DNA from: Novisyntrophococcus fermenticellae
GTDB lineage: Bacteria > Bacillota > Clostridia > Lachnospirales > Lachnospiraceae
Assembly: GCF_018866245.1 (NCBI RefSeq)
Contig: NZ_CP076458.1
Coordinates: 186,001-250,000, forward strand
Direction: 5' to 3'
Length of the DNA: 64,000 bases
The notes under the pieces were generated by a model, which was not told the DNA's origin, searched no databases, and saw nothing but the letters and a program-made list of their open reading frames with translations. The translations under genes were made by a program, and so were the position numbers. The first letter of the stretch is position 1. Every line of letters begins with the position of its first letter. Below are positions 27,444-36,901 of this stretch, in pieces.

Positions 27444-27471
27444 ATAATACTTCTTTTTCCTGAAATGTCAA
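27444..27471 (-). promoter_or_regulatory. Promoter of the PucR-type regulator
   Basis: Minus-strand TTGACA (27466-27471), 16-base spacer, TATTAT (27444-27449). The start would be near 27437, about 80 bases before the TTG codon. Confidence 0.65.
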
Positions 27472-27515
27472 GAAAAATTTGGGCTTTGACACAAATTGGT
27501 TTGGGTTGCAATTTA

Positions 27516-27543
27516 TTGTTTTACCATCTGGGATGCTTATAAT
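27516..27543 (+). promoter_or_regulatory. Promoter of the pyrimidine breakdown operon
   Basis: Perfect TATAAT at 27538-27543 with a poor -35 (TTGTTT at 27516, spacing 16). A weak -35 fits an activator-dependent promoter. ACAAATT and AATTTATTGT flank a region at 27490-27520 that could be the regulator site. Confidence 0.5.
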
Positions 27544-27591
27544 GTAAAGCAATTCATCTGATTTTAAGCAAAGAGAAGAAGGAAAGAGGGA

Positions 27592-28923
27592 ATGGTTATG
27601 AACGGTACAGAGGTAAAGGAAAAACAAAAAAAATATGTATTACAGTCCTGGAGCAGGCAGGGGGGATTAAATCCTATTCCTGTCGAAAGGGCAGAAGGGA
27701 TTTACTTTTATGATTATGAGGGAAAGCGTTATACGGATATGTCATCACAACTGGTAAATTTAAATCTTGGATTTGGAAATACAGATATTGCGGATGCAAT
27801 TAAGAAGCAGGTCGACAAATTCTGTTTTGTAGGACCATCTTACGCAGCAGAAGCGAGATCAGAGCTGGCGGAAATGATTGTCAATTTGTTACCGGATACC
27901 TTTGGAAAAATATTTTTTACCAACGCCGGGGCAGATGCCAATGAAAATGCAATAAAGATTGCAAGGATGTATACCGGAAGGAAAAAAATATTCAGCCGTT
28001 ACAGAAGCTATCATGGCTCTTCCTTCGGGGCGGGAAACTTAACCGGTGAGCCAAGACGATTTCCACTGGAGCCAGGAATTCCAGGATTTATTAAGTTTTT
28101 TGATCCATACATTTACAGGGAGCCAATTGAATTTGCATCTGAGGAAGAAGCCTCCGGGTTCTACCTGGCAAAGCTGAGGGAACAGATTCTTTACGAAGGT
28201 CCGGATTGTATAGCAGCGATTGTAATTGAAACAATTACAGGATCTAATGGTGTGATTATCCCACCCATAGGTTACCTGCCAGGGGTTCGCAAGCTTTGTG
28301 ATGAGTTTGGAATTATTATGATATGTGATGAAGTTATGGCGGGCTGGGGAAGGACCGGTAAGATGTTTGCCTTTGAGAATTTTGATGTGGTTCCGGATAT
28401 TGTTACCTTTGCAAAAGGGGTTACCTGTGGATATGTTCAGCTAGGCGGTGTCGCCGTAAGCAGTAAGATTGCTGCATACTTCGATGAACACTTATTATCC
28501 TGCGGTCTGACCTACAGCGGGCATCCGCTTGCGTGTGCAGCCGGAGTAGCTTGTGTAAATTATTATCTAAAAGAAGAGATACTTGATCATGTGGAGAAAA
28601 CAGGGAAAGTACTGGCTGCGAGACTGGATCATATGCAGAAAATCCATCCATGTGTTGGCGATGTTCGGTATATTGGATTATTTTCCTGCGTGGAGCTTGT
28701 AAAGGATAAGGAGACGAAAGAAGCTCTTGTTTCCTATGGACGGGACCCGGAAGGCATCATGGGAAAAATTTTAGGAAAACTAAAGGAAGAGGGGTTTATG
28801 ACCTACACGCATGAAAATATGATTTTTGTCTGCCCGCCGCTTATTATTACGGCAGAGCAGCTGGAGGAAGAAATGGATAAGCTGGAAAAAGTATTAAGCA
28901 TTGTGGATAAAGAATTTATTTAA
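27592..28923 (+). CDS. Class III aminotransferase, probable beta-alanine transaminase (PydD-like)
   Basis: 443 residues. PLP-dependent fold type I, class III: FFTNAGADANENAIKIARMYTG, YRSYHGSSFGAGNLTG, ICDEVMAGWGRTGKMFA and the Schiff-base Lys near residue 274 (TFAKGVTCGY). Members act on omega-amino groups. Placed first in a pyrimidine breakdown operon, it should convert beta-alanine (or beta-aminoisobutyrate from thymine) to the semialdehyde. The amino acceptor, pyruvate or 2-oxoglutarate, cannot be read from sequence. Start at ATG 27592 after AAGGAAAG; ATG 27598 is an alternative. Confidence 0.88.
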   Translation: MVMNGTEVKEKQKKYVLQSWSRQGGLNPIPVERAEGIYFYDYEGKRYTDMSSQLVNLNLGFGNTDIADAIKKQVDKFCFVGPSYAAEARSELAEMIVNLLPDTFGKIFFTNAGADANENAIKIARMYTGRKKIFSRYRSYHGSSFGAGNLTGEPRRFPLEPGIPGFIKFFDPYIYREPIEFASEEEASGFYLAKLREQILYEGPDCIAAIVIETITGSNGVIIPPIGYLPGVRKLCDEFGIIMICDEVMAGWGRTGKMFAFENFDVVPDIVTFAKGVTCGYVQLGGVAVSSKIAAYFDEHLLSCGLTYSGHPLACAAGVACVNYYLKEEILDHVEKTGKVLAARLDHMQKIHPCVGDVRYIGLFSCVELVKDKETKEALVSYGRDPEGIMGKILGKLKEEGFMTYTHENMIFVCPPLIITAEQLEEEMDKLEKVLSIVDKEFI

Positions 28924-28948
28924 GACGAAGGTCTGGAAGGGAGCATAT

Positions 28949-30103
28949 ATGGCATATTTTACAGTACCAAAACACATTTTTACTGGTAAAAATGCATTGG
29001 ATGAGGCCATGCCATACATAGATACTTGCGGGGAAAGGGCGCTGATTGTAACCGGAAAACATGTAGGAAAATCCCCGATGTACGAAAAGCTGGTTAAGCT
29101 GATGGAAAAGAAAAAAATTGAATACATAGTATTTGATGGAATCACAGGTGAACCAACGGTCCGGATGATAGATGAGGGTTTACGTACATACAGGGAGGAA
29201 AGATGCGATTTTATAATTGGCCTTGGCGGTGGAAGCCCCATTGATTCAGCCAAGGCCATTGCGGCAATGACGGTAAATTCCGGTAATATTACGGACTACA
29301 TGGGAAAAGAGATTACGGGGGATGTTCCTCCTGTTGCTGCAATTCCCACTACTGCGGGAACAGGATCAGAAGCCACGAGGTTTACGATTATTGCGGACCA
29401 GGAGAAAAACATTAAGATGCTGCTGAAAGGAGACTGCCTTGTGCCTCAAATTGCTGTTATTGATCCGGATTTTACAATGGATATGCCAAAATCAGTATCA
29501 GCGGCCACCGGCCTGGATGCGTTTACCCATGCGGTGGAAGCATATACCTCTAAAAAAGCAATTCCTATGACAGATACGCTTGCTGTTTCAGCAATAAAAA
29601 GGATATTGGAATATCTGCCGAAGGCCTATAGGAACGGTTATGATGGAAAAGCACGGGAGGAGATGTCTATTGCGGCATTGGAAGCAGGAATTTGTATCAA
29701 TAATTCAAGCGTCACGATTGTACATGGAATGAGCAGGCCTATTGGTACATTGTTCCATGTTCCGCATGGGCTGTCCAATGCCATGCTGCTAAAAGCATGT
29801 ATCAGCTTTGCAATGGATGGGGCGTATGAACGTTTTGCAGAGCTGGCTAAAGCAGTAGGTGTGGCCGGAGACAAAGAGGAGGATATTGAAGCGGCAAATA
29901 AGTTCCTTGACGCAATTGACAGGCTTTGTGTAACTTGTGAGGTGCCTACTCTCGCAGAATATGGTGTGAAAAAGGATGCATTTACGAGAAGTATTGAAAA
30001 AATGGCAGAGGATGCAATTACTTCCGGCAGCCCCGGAAACACAAGGAAGGCAGTGACCAGAGAAGACTGTATGAGGATATATAAAACAATATATGCAGAT
30101 TAG
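28949..30103 (+). CDS. Iron-containing alcohol dehydrogenase, probable malonate-semialdehyde reductase
   Basis: 384 residues from ATG 28949 after AAGGGAG. Group III Fe-ADH: the NAD-binding GLGGGSPIDSAKA, TTAGTGSEAT, and metal ligands in DAFTHAVEAY and VHGMSRPIGTLFHVPHGLSNAML. The next enzymatic step after the aminotransferase would be reduction of malonate semialdehyde to 3-hydroxypropionate, as in the extended reductive pyrimidine pathway (PydE role). This substrate is inferred from the neighbours. A terminator follows, then the ABC genes. Confidence 0.85.
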   Translation: MAYFTVPKHIFTGKNALDEAMPYIDTCGERALIVTGKHVGKSPMYEKLVKLMEKKKIEYIVFDGITGEPTVRMIDEGLRTYREERCDFIIGLGGGSPIDSAKAIAAMTVNSGNITDYMGKEITGDVPPVAAIPTTAGTGSEATRFTIIADQEKNIKMLLKGDCLVPQIAVIDPDFTMDMPKSVSAATGLDAFTHAVEAYTSKKAIPMTDTLAVSAIKRILEYLPKAYRNGYDGKAREEMSIAALEAGICINNSSVTIVHGMSRPIGTLFHVPHGLSNAMLLKACISFAMDGAYERFAELAKAVGVAGDKEEDIEAANKFLDAIDRLCVTCEVPTLAEYGVKKDAFTRSIEKMAEDAITSGSPGNTRKAVTREDCMRIYKTIYAD

Positions 30104-30197
30104 AATGTGCCGGGGCACAAGACGATTTGTGCTGCAAAGCATTGAAAAGGATGACTGTAAAAATTATAATCTCCATATAAAATTTAAGAAAAATATA

Positions 30198-30244
30198 AAA
30201 CATAGCAAAGATGCTGGTGATGCATACGTTTGCTATGTTTTTTT
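30198..30244 (+). terminator. Internal terminator between dehydrogenase and ABC importer genes
   Basis: Perfect 12-bp stem, AAACATAGCAAA (30198-30209) with TTTGCTATGTTT (30229-30240), then TTTT. It may lower expression of the downstream transporter and ring-opening genes relative to the first two enzymes, or separate two units. Confidence 0.8.
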
Positions 30245-30264
30245 GTTACAACGGAGGTAATGCC

Positions 30265-31059
30265 ATGTGTGAAACGGTAAAAAAAGAAGTAGAAATAGAG
30301 ATAAGGGACCTGGGAGTTACTTTTGAGGATAATTCAAATAAGAACGTGCAGGCATTAACAGGTGTGAATATGAATATCTACAAGGGTGAATTTGTATCCC
30401 TTCTGGGTCCTTCCGGATGTGGAAAAACCACTTTGCTTCGTGCTGTTGCGGATTTACAGGAACCAACGGAAGGAACTGTCAGAATAGCAGGTATGACTCC
30501 AAGGGAAATCAGATTGCAGCAGAAATTCGGTTTTGTATTTCAGCAGCCGGTGTTGTTCAACTGGCGGACTGTTAAAAAGAATATTGAGCTTCCGTTGGAG
30601 ATTATGTACTACTCGAAAGAGGATCGATCCGCAAGAGCGGAGGAGATGCTGGAGATGGTAGGCCTTACAAAATTTTCAAGGCATTTTCCAAGGCAACTGA
30701 GCGGCGGAATGCAGCAGAGAGTAAATATCGCCAGGGCTTTTGGTATCCGTCCCGAGATTCTGCTGATGGATGAACCATTTTCGGCACTGGATGAATTTAC
30801 GAAGGAAAAACTGCATGAAGATTTACTGCAGATTTGGCAGCAGACCAACAAGACAATATTATTCGTGACTCATAATATTCAGGAGGCAGTCTTCCTGTCA
30901 GACAGAGTCTGCATCTTATCGCCCCATCCCGGAAGATTATCTGCAGTAGTAGATATTGATCTGCCAAGACCAAGAACTCTGGAAATAAAGGAGACTCAGC
31001 ATTTCAACGAATTAGTGACCAAGGCCCGTAACAGCTTTGAAAGAGGAAGTATTGTATGA
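30265..31059 (+). CDS. ABC transporter ATP-binding protein (SsuB/TauB/ThiZ type)
   Basis: 264 residues from ATG 30265, seven bases after GGAGG. Walker A GPSGCGKTT, Q-loop VFQQPVLFNWRTV, signature LSGGMQQRVNIARA, Walker B LLMDEPFSALDEF and switch His in VTHNIQEA are all present. The subfamily serves importers of sulfonates, taurine, nitrate and pyrimidine/thiamin precursors. It energises the two permeases that follow, with a four-base overlap onto the first. Confidence 0.93.
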   Translation: MCETVKKEVEIEIRDLGVTFEDNSNKNVQALTGVNMNIYKGEFVSLLGPSGCGKTTLLRAVADLQEPTEGTVRIAGMTPREIRLQQKFGFVFQQPVLFNWRTVKKNIELPLEIMYYSKEDRSARAEEMLEMVGLTKFSRHFPRQLSGGMQQRVNIARAFGIRPEILLMDEPFSALDEFTKEKLHEDLLQIWQQTNKTILFVTHNIQEAVFLSDRVCILSPHPGRLSAVVDIDLPRPRTLEIKETQHFNELVTKARNSFERGSIV

Positions 31060-31955
31060 AGAAAAAATTAGGCAATCTGTTTGATAAAAAGTGGGCGGCT
31101 CCGGTTTTCTGGATGGTGTTACTTATTGCTGCATGGGAAGTGGGAGCCTCTGTTACAGCTATTAACAAAAGAACCCCGGAAAATATCATGCCGCACTTAT
31201 ATCAGATAATGGAAGCGGCATTTTCCTCAAAGCCCGTTGCAAATGGGATGTCAGCAGCCGCAGTTGTTCTTACCAGTGCCGGAGCGACCTTGGGAAGAGC
31301 TCTGTGCGGCTTCCTGTTGGGGACAGCGCTCGGATTTTTACTGGCTCTTTTCATGAAATTGTCGGGATTTGTGGAAAAGCTGATGTTTCCGTATCTGATG
31401 CTGATTCAGTTAATTCCGGTTCTGGGGCTTGCACCAATCATTCTGGCAATTACAGGAGACATTAACAAGAGCAGAATTGTAATTGCAGCAATTCTAAGCT
31501 TTTATCCGGTAGCGACGAATACGCTCGCAGGGTTTAAGTCTGTCAACAAGGATAAATACGATTTAATGTATACCTATGCAGCCCCTAAAAGGGTAATTTA
31601 TACAAAGGTATTCATTCCTTCTTCCGTCCCGTATTTTTTTACCGGTCTTAAAATTGCAGCTCCTATGGCGGTCACAGCATCTATTCTGGTAGATACCCTG
31701 CAGGGTGACGGCGGGCTGGGATGCATGCTCTCCCAATCTCTGAAGCATGCAATGTCTATCTATGTTTTCTGGTTGATTGTGCTTTTCAGTGCATTTATTG
31801 GAATATCAAGCGGTTATCTGATGAGCTGGTTTGAGACACTGGTATCGCCGGAAAAACGATGTGTCAAAAAATCGGGCATGAGAAGGGAGAAAAGGAGTTA
31901 TGGCACAGAAACGAAAAAGAAAAAAATCCTTGTGGCAGAGAGGGAAGGAAAATAA
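31056..31955 (+). CDS. ABC transporter permease (BPD type), first
   Basis: 299 residues, about six helices. Carries the EAA-like cytoplasmic loop (NTLAGFKSVNKDKYDLMYTYAAPKRVIYTKVFIPSS). The charged C-terminal tail overlaps the next gene by 56 bases in another frame, which is long but compatible with coupled translation since the second gene has its own strong AAAGGAG. It forms the membrane channel with the second permease. Substrate inferred to be a pyrimidine or its derivative from context. Confidence 0.9.
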   Translation: MKKKLGNLFDKKWAAPVFWMVLLIAAWEVGASVTAINKRTPENIMPHLYQIMEAAFSSKPVANGMSAAAVVLTSAGATLGRALCGFLLGTALGFLLALFMKLSGFVEKLMFPYLMLIQLIPVLGLAPIILAITGDINKSRIVIAAILSFYPVATNTLAGFKSVNKDKYDLMYTYAAPKRVIYTKVFIPSSVPYFFTGLKIAAPMAVTASILVDTLQGDGGLGCMLSQSLKHAMSIYVFWLIVLFSAFIGISSGYLMSWFETLVSPEKRCVKKSGMRREKRSYGTETKKKKILVAEREGK

Positions 31956-32739
31956 AAAGCTGCAGGCGGCGTTAACAATCCTGTTGCCGGCGTTTTTTGG
32001 AATCCTGTTGTTGGCGCTCTGGCAGGGGGAAGTATTACATATGGTGTTCCACACGGACAGTTATACCTTACCGCTGCCCACAAAGATTGGCAGTATCTTA
32101 ACCGATAATCTGAATAAAATCGGAGAAAACACGATAGCTACCGTCTCAGTTGCGTCGATTGGCCTGGTGCTGGGAAGCCTTCTGGGATATATAACAGCAG
32201 TTTTGGCAGCATGCTTTCCTAAGTTGGGAAGGGGAGGCCTGAGCATTATCGGTGCCTTTGCCTCCCTTCCGGTGGTTGCTATGGCTCCGGTAATTAATAA
32301 CTGGACAAAGGATGTATCTAATGAAGCAAGTGTTCGGAGTATGGTGGCAAAGGTTATCGTGGTAATGCTTATCTCAGCGGCAAATATGAGCTTAAACGCA
32401 TATCGGGGTCTGACCGAACTAGAGCCTTATGCCAGTGATTTGATGGCGACATATGCAGCGAAAAAGAGCGTTGTTTTAGTAAAGCTGCGGCTGCCGAATT
32501 CTGTTCCGTATATATTTGTGGCCTTAAAGGTAGCGGTTCCGGCAAGCATTATGACAGCAATTGTCAGTGAATATTTTGCAGAATATATTACGGGGGTAGG
32601 ACGGCAGATTCGGGAGAATATTGTGCTGGCGCAGTATGCAACCGCATGGGCCTATATAGCAACCGCATGTCTGCTGGGAATTATTTCATATGTGATTTTA
32701 ATGATCGTGCAGAGTATTTTGTTAAGGAAATATCACTAA
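31900..32739 (+). CDS. ABC transporter permease (BPD type), second
   Basis: 279 residues with a Lys/Arg-rich N-terminus, about six helices and an EAA loop (NAYRGLTELEPYASDLMATYAAKKSVVLVKLRLPNS). Partner of the preceding permease; having two different permeases is usual for the ThiXYZ-like and related pyrimidine importers, whereas SsuC/TauC types use one. The substrate-binding protein gene follows after 62 bases with its own AGGAGG site. Confidence 0.9.
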   Translation: MAQKRKRKKSLWQRGKENKKLQAALTILLPAFFGILLLALWQGEVLHMVFHTDSYTLPLPTKIGSILTDNLNKIGENTIATVSVASIGLVLGSLLGYITAVLAACFPKLGRGGLSIIGAFASLPVVAMAPVINNWTKDVSNEASVRSMVAKVIVVMLISAANMSLNAYRGLTELEPYASDLMATYAAKKSVVLVKLRLPNSVPYIFVALKVAVPASIMTAIVSEYFAEYITGVGRQIRENIVLAQYATAWAYIATACLLGIISYVILMIVQSILLRKYH

Positions 32740-32801
32740 TCCTTAACTGATAACTAATATAGAACTAAAAACAGAACGTTTAAAGATAGCAGGAGGTAAT
32801 T

Positions 32802-33965
32802 ATGAAAAAGAAAACTATGAAGTTGGCAAGTCTGTTTTTTGCGGCAACGGTGGCACTCTCCATGCTTAGCGGTTGTGGAGATTCGTCGGGGAAGGAGGCA
32901 TCGGAAGAAAATGTTTCAGGCAGTACTTCCGCAGAAAAAGCAGAAGAAAGTGCAGAACAGACCGGTGAGGAACCGGCGATAAGTGATGAGGCAATTATTA
33001 AAGCTGCGGCAAAGGCAGGAAAGGTAGGAAACTGGGGGCTTGGCAATGAGTACGAGGTTTTGGCACTGCTGGAGAAATATGGGCTTCCGACGGAATACCT
33101 CAGTGAAGACTTTACGATGGATGGATTCGATGATGACTCCATTACCCTTGCATCCGCAATGACCTATAATGAGCTTGGACTTGTACAGAATGATTATGAT
33201 GGCGGTTATGGTTATGGGGATTCTGTCGGAATCATTGATATGAATGACCAGGGTGTGGCAATGCTGGAGGACAATATTTTTTGCACCAGAAAGTTTACAG
33301 AGGAAAATCCGAATACAGTGGCGGCATTCTTATATGCATCCCTGAAGGGGTGGGAATATGCGGTGGCAAACCCCGATGAAGCGGCAGAAATCTGTTACAA
33401 ATATGGTTCCTCTGTATCGGCAGAGCATCAGGCATATATGGCAAAAGAGGTTGCAAAGCTGGTAACAACAGATATGAGCGGGAATACAGTAAGCGATATC
33501 GGTAAAATAGATGATACGGCAATGGAGCAGACTCTGGACATTGCGAAGAAATACGTCACACTGGACGATTCGGATGCAAATACAGCACTTCAGGCAATCA
33601 CATTAGACGATATTCGTGAAACCTCATTCTTTGAAACAGCAAAAGCATCGGATGGCTCATTTGATGTTGAAAAACCTGAAGTTTCCATTCAGTTAAAGTG
33701 GCTGCCACAGGCACAGTTCATGGGCTACTATGTGGCCTTGGATAAAGGCTATTATGAAAAAGCCGGATTGACCGTAAAAATTGTCTCCGGCGGCGGTGAC
33801 ATTGCAGAGACAACGGCCGTAAATAATGGAACCGTAGATTTTGGCGTAACATGGGTGACCAACCTTGCTTCTGCGAATGCCGGTGGTATGGATTTAGTGG
33901 AGATAGCTCAGATTTATCAGAAGTCAGGTCTTGTGCTCGTATATAAACCGGAAAATTTCCAGTGA
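32802..33965 (+). CDS. Substrate-binding lipoprotein of THI5/NMT1 type, apparently circularly permuted
   Basis: 387 residues. Signal peptide with lipobox LSGC (Cys25), then a Glu/Ser-rich linker to about residue 70. The order of the domain is unusual. Residues 74-275 (KVGNWGLGNEYEVLALL, ASAMTYNELGLV, MLEDNIFCTRKF) are what normally forms the middle and end of such proteins. Residues 294-387 (VSIQLKWLPQAQFMGYYVAL, VSGGGDI, IAQIYQKSGLVLV) are what normally forms the start, and the protein ends where the normal one would continue into KVGNWG. A linker (about 276-293) joins the old ends. It should bind the imported compound outside the cell. Confidence 0.88.
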   Translation: MKKKTMKLASLFFAATVALSMLSGCGDSSGKEASEENVSGSTSAEKAEESAEQTGEEPAISDEAIIKAAAKAGKVGNWGLGNEYEVLALLEKYGLPTEYLSEDFTMDGFDDDSITLASAMTYNELGLVQNDYDGGYGYGDSVGIIDMNDQGVAMLEDNIFCTRKFTEENPNTVAAFLYASLKGWEYAVANPDEAAEICYKYGSSVSAEHQAYMAKEVAKLVTTDMSGNTVSDIGKIDDTAMEQTLDIAKKYVTLDDSDANTALQAITLDDIRETSFFETAKASDGSFDVEKPEVSIQLKWLPQAQFMGYYVALDKGYYEKAGLTVKIVSGGGDIAETTAVNNGTVDFGVTWVTNLASANAGGMDLVEIAQIYQKSGLVLVYKPENFQ

Positions 33966-33979
33966 AAAGAGGTGCTGTT

Positions 33980-35347
33980 ATGGATTTATTAATAAAAGGG
34001 GGAACTGTTGTAACTGCTTCAGAGAGTTATATTGCAGATGTAGCAGTAAGTAATGGAAAAATTGCCGCAATAGGAAAAGATTTAAATATGCCGGCTGAAA
34101 GAGTTGTAAACGCTGCCGGCATGCTGGTCTTGCCCGGAGCGTTGGATGTACACACCCATATGGCAATGCCATTTGGCGGCACAGTATCGGCAGACAGCTA
34201 TTTATCAGGAACACGGGCAGCCGTATGTGGAGGGGTAACGACTATTTTTGATTATCCGGTACAGCATACAGGGGAGACGATTCTTGGACTGATCAATTCT
34301 AAAAAGGACGTTTTAGAAAAGGAGGCCTGTTGTGATTATGCATTTCATTGCTGCATTACAGACTTGAACGAAGGTGCTATATTGGAAGAGATGCAACAGG
34401 CAGTGGAAGAAGGAATCACCAGCTTTAAATGTTTCATGGTGTATAAAAAGGAAGGTATGATGGTAGATGATGGTTTACTGGCCACTCTGCTGCTACGGGC
34501 AAAGGAACTGGGGGCTATGATTAACGTACATGCGGAAAATCCGGATTTGATTGATCTGCGTACCGCACAATATCTGAAAGATGGAAAGACGTCTGCATGG
34601 TATCACTATATGAGCAGGCCGGAATTCGTAGAAGCAGAGGCAGATAAAAGAGTGGTTCACTGGTCTACGCATCTGGATGCACCGGTTTATATCGTACATA
34701 TGGCGGATAAAGAAGGGCTGGAGGCCTGCATTAAGGCGAAGGAGGAAGGCCATGAGCTCTATGTTGAGACGTGTCCGCAGTATTTGGAATTTACCTGTGA
34801 TGTATATAAGAGAGAAGATGGAAGGAACTTTGTCTGCTCACCGCCAATGAAGGGGCAGGAAAGTCTGGAGGCATTATGGACCGCATTAAGCGCAGGTTTC
34901 ATAGATACCGTTGCAACGGATCATTGCCCGTTCCAGAGCTATGAAAAGGATTGGGGGAAGGATGACTTCAGCAAGATTCCTAATGGATGTGCCGGAGTGG
35001 AGAATCTCTATCCCTATATGTTGGATGCAGCAAACGCAGGAAAACTTTCTTTTGAAAAGGTTGTGGAGGTCTGCGCTGCCAATCCGGCCAGGATTTTTGG
35101 CTGTCAAAATAAAGGAGCAATAGCAATAGGAAAAGATGCAGATATTGTTCTCTACGACAGGGAAAAGGATTTTACTATAAGTGTAAATACGATGCATTCT
35201 GATTATGACCATACGATCTGGGAGGGAAAGAAGCTTCATGGATATCCGGTGCAGACGTACCTGCGGGGGCAGTTAGTATATGACAATGGAGATTTTGTAG
35301 GAACCCCCGGGACAGGCGCATATGTAAAACGTACCCCCAAAAGTTAA
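33980..35347 (+). CDS. hydA: Dihydropyrimidinase
   Basis: 455 residues from ATG 33980, six bases after AGAGGTG; a GTG at 33962 overlapping the previous stop is less likely. Cyclic amidohydrolase: metal motif DVHTHM, carboxylated Lys in SFKCFMVY, His ligands in NVHAEN and YIVHMA, and the metal Asp in ATDHCPF. It opens dihydrouracil or dihydrothymine to the N-carbamoyl beta-amino acid in the cytoplasm. Hydantoinase activity is possible in this family, but the pathway neighbours favour dihydropyrimidine. Confidence 0.93.
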   Translation: MDLLIKGGTVVTASESYIADVAVSNGKIAAIGKDLNMPAERVVNAAGMLVLPGALDVHTHMAMPFGGTVSADSYLSGTRAAVCGGVTTIFDYPVQHTGETILGLINSKKDVLEKEACCDYAFHCCITDLNEGAILEEMQQAVEEGITSFKCFMVYKKEGMMVDDGLLATLLLRAKELGAMINVHAENPDLIDLRTAQYLKDGKTSAWYHYMSRPEFVEAEADKRVVHWSTHLDAPVYIVHMADKEGLEACIKAKEEGHELYVETCPQYLEFTCDVYKREDGRNFVCSPPMKGQESLEALWTALSAGFIDTVATDHCPFQSYEKDWGKDDFSKIPNGCAGVENLYPYMLDAANAGKLSFEKVVEVCAANPARIFGCQNKGAIAIGKDADIVLYDREKDFTISVNTMHSDYDHTIWEGKKLHGYPVQTYLRGQLVYDNGDFVGTPGTGAYVKRTPKS

Positions 35348-35367
35348 GAGAAAAGGAGGCTGTGACT

Positions 35368-36860
35368 GTGAGATATGAAGCAATCCGGATAAAAAGTGAG
35401 GTAGGAAGATGCCTGTTATGCCATGAAGCACCTTGTACAAAAGCATGTCCGCATGGAATTCGAATAGAACGTGTCATGCGCGCCCTCCGTTTTGAAAATA
35501 ATTTGGGAGCCACAAGACAGCTTGGAAGTGGTAATATATGTGTAGACTGTGAAGCACCATGTATGGCAGCCTGCAACCGGAAAAATCTGGACAGACCGGT
35601 CGAAATCACAAGAATTGTAAAAGATATAAAAAACAGCCATATGAAGATACAGGAAAAGCGGCCGGACTTATCCATAGATTTTTGCGGGGTTCACTGTGAA
35701 AATCCATTTTTTCTATCGTCTTCTGTAGTAGGAAGCAATTATGAAATGGTGGCAAAGGCATTTGACATGGGATGGGCAGGCGCAGCATTCAAGACAATTG
35801 GTTTATTCCTGCCAGATGAAGCATCTCCGAGATTTGCAGCTATGGAAAAGGAGAGCACTCCTTTTGTAGGTTTTAAGAATATTGAGCAGATTTCTGATCA
35901 CACGCTAGAGGAAAATCTGGAATATCTGAAACAATTAAAGATCGATTATCCTTCTAAGGTTATTATTGCCTCTATTATGGGACAAAATGAAGAGGAATGG
36001 GCAATATTAGCACAAAAAATGGAGGAGGTGGGGGCTGATATTATTGAATGTAATTTTTCCTGCCCGCAGATGGTGGGGGATGGTCTGGGCAGCGATGTCG
36101 GAACCAATTTAGAACTGGTGCAAAAATATACAAAAGCTGCCAGGCGGGGGACAACACTTCCGATTCTTGCTAAGATGACCCCGAATATTACAAAAATGGA
36201 GGATACTGCAAGAACAGCAATACAGGCTGGAGCGGATGGGATTGCAGCAATTAATACCATAAAAAGTATTATGAATGTGAATCTTAACAGCTTCAAATCG
36301 GAGCCGGAGGTCACAGGAAAATCAGCGGTCGGAGGATATTCCGGCAAGGCTGTAAAGCCCATAGCTCTTCGATTTATTCATGATATGAAAAAGCAGGAAG
36401 CGTTAGAAAATATACCAATCAGCGGCATGGGGGGATTGAGACATGGCACGATGCGGCGGAGTTTATTGCAATGGGCTGCGAAACGGTTCAGGTTACAACT
36501 TCTGTCATGCAATATGGATACAGAATTATAGAAGACATGATAGAAGGATTTTCGGATTATATGGCGCTCAACGGTATTGACTCTGTGTCAGAACTGGTTG
36601 GCAGGGCATTGCCGCAGCTGGTTTCTGCGGAGGATCTGGACCGCAGTACGATTGAATATCCCAGATTCCGCCGGGAATTCTGCATTTCCTGCGGAAGATG
36701 CTATATATCCTGTTATGACGGCGGGCACCAGGCACTGCGCATAGATGGGAAGACCCGCCAGCCGGTCATGGATGCCTCAAAATGCGTGGGATGTCAGTTA
36801 TGTAGGCTGGTCTGTCCGGCAGGGGCAATTACAGCGGGAACCAGGGTAAATAAGAAATAA
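35368..36860 (+). CDS. preA: Dihydropyrimidine dehydrogenase, PreA type with N-terminal Fe-S domain; frameshifted
   Basis: Two overlapping frames give one protein of about 497 residues if one base is restored. The start is GTG 35368, eight bases after AAGGAGG. Residues 1-90 match the helical Fe-S domain I of DPD/PreT ([14 protein letters not shown] and [12 protein letters not shown]). The PreA FMN barrel follows (NFSCPQM with the catalytic Cys, [20 protein letters not shown]), then two 4Fe-4S clusters ([23 protein letters not shown]). The FAD and NAD(P)H domains of PreT are absent and no PreT gene is near. The frame breaks at the G run 36429-36434 (ATG plus five G where six are needed): true mutation, phase variation or sequencing error. 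Confidence 0.88.
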
Positions 36861-36901
36861 CACGAGAAAACAGACAGCTTAGAAAAGGATGGTGTTTTGG
36901 C

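Noticed and set aside
31900..31955. 56-base overlap of the two permease genes as a sign of a frameshift or fusion
   Set aside because: Both proteins have full-length domains and the second has its own ribosome site; the overlap only adds a charged tail to the first.
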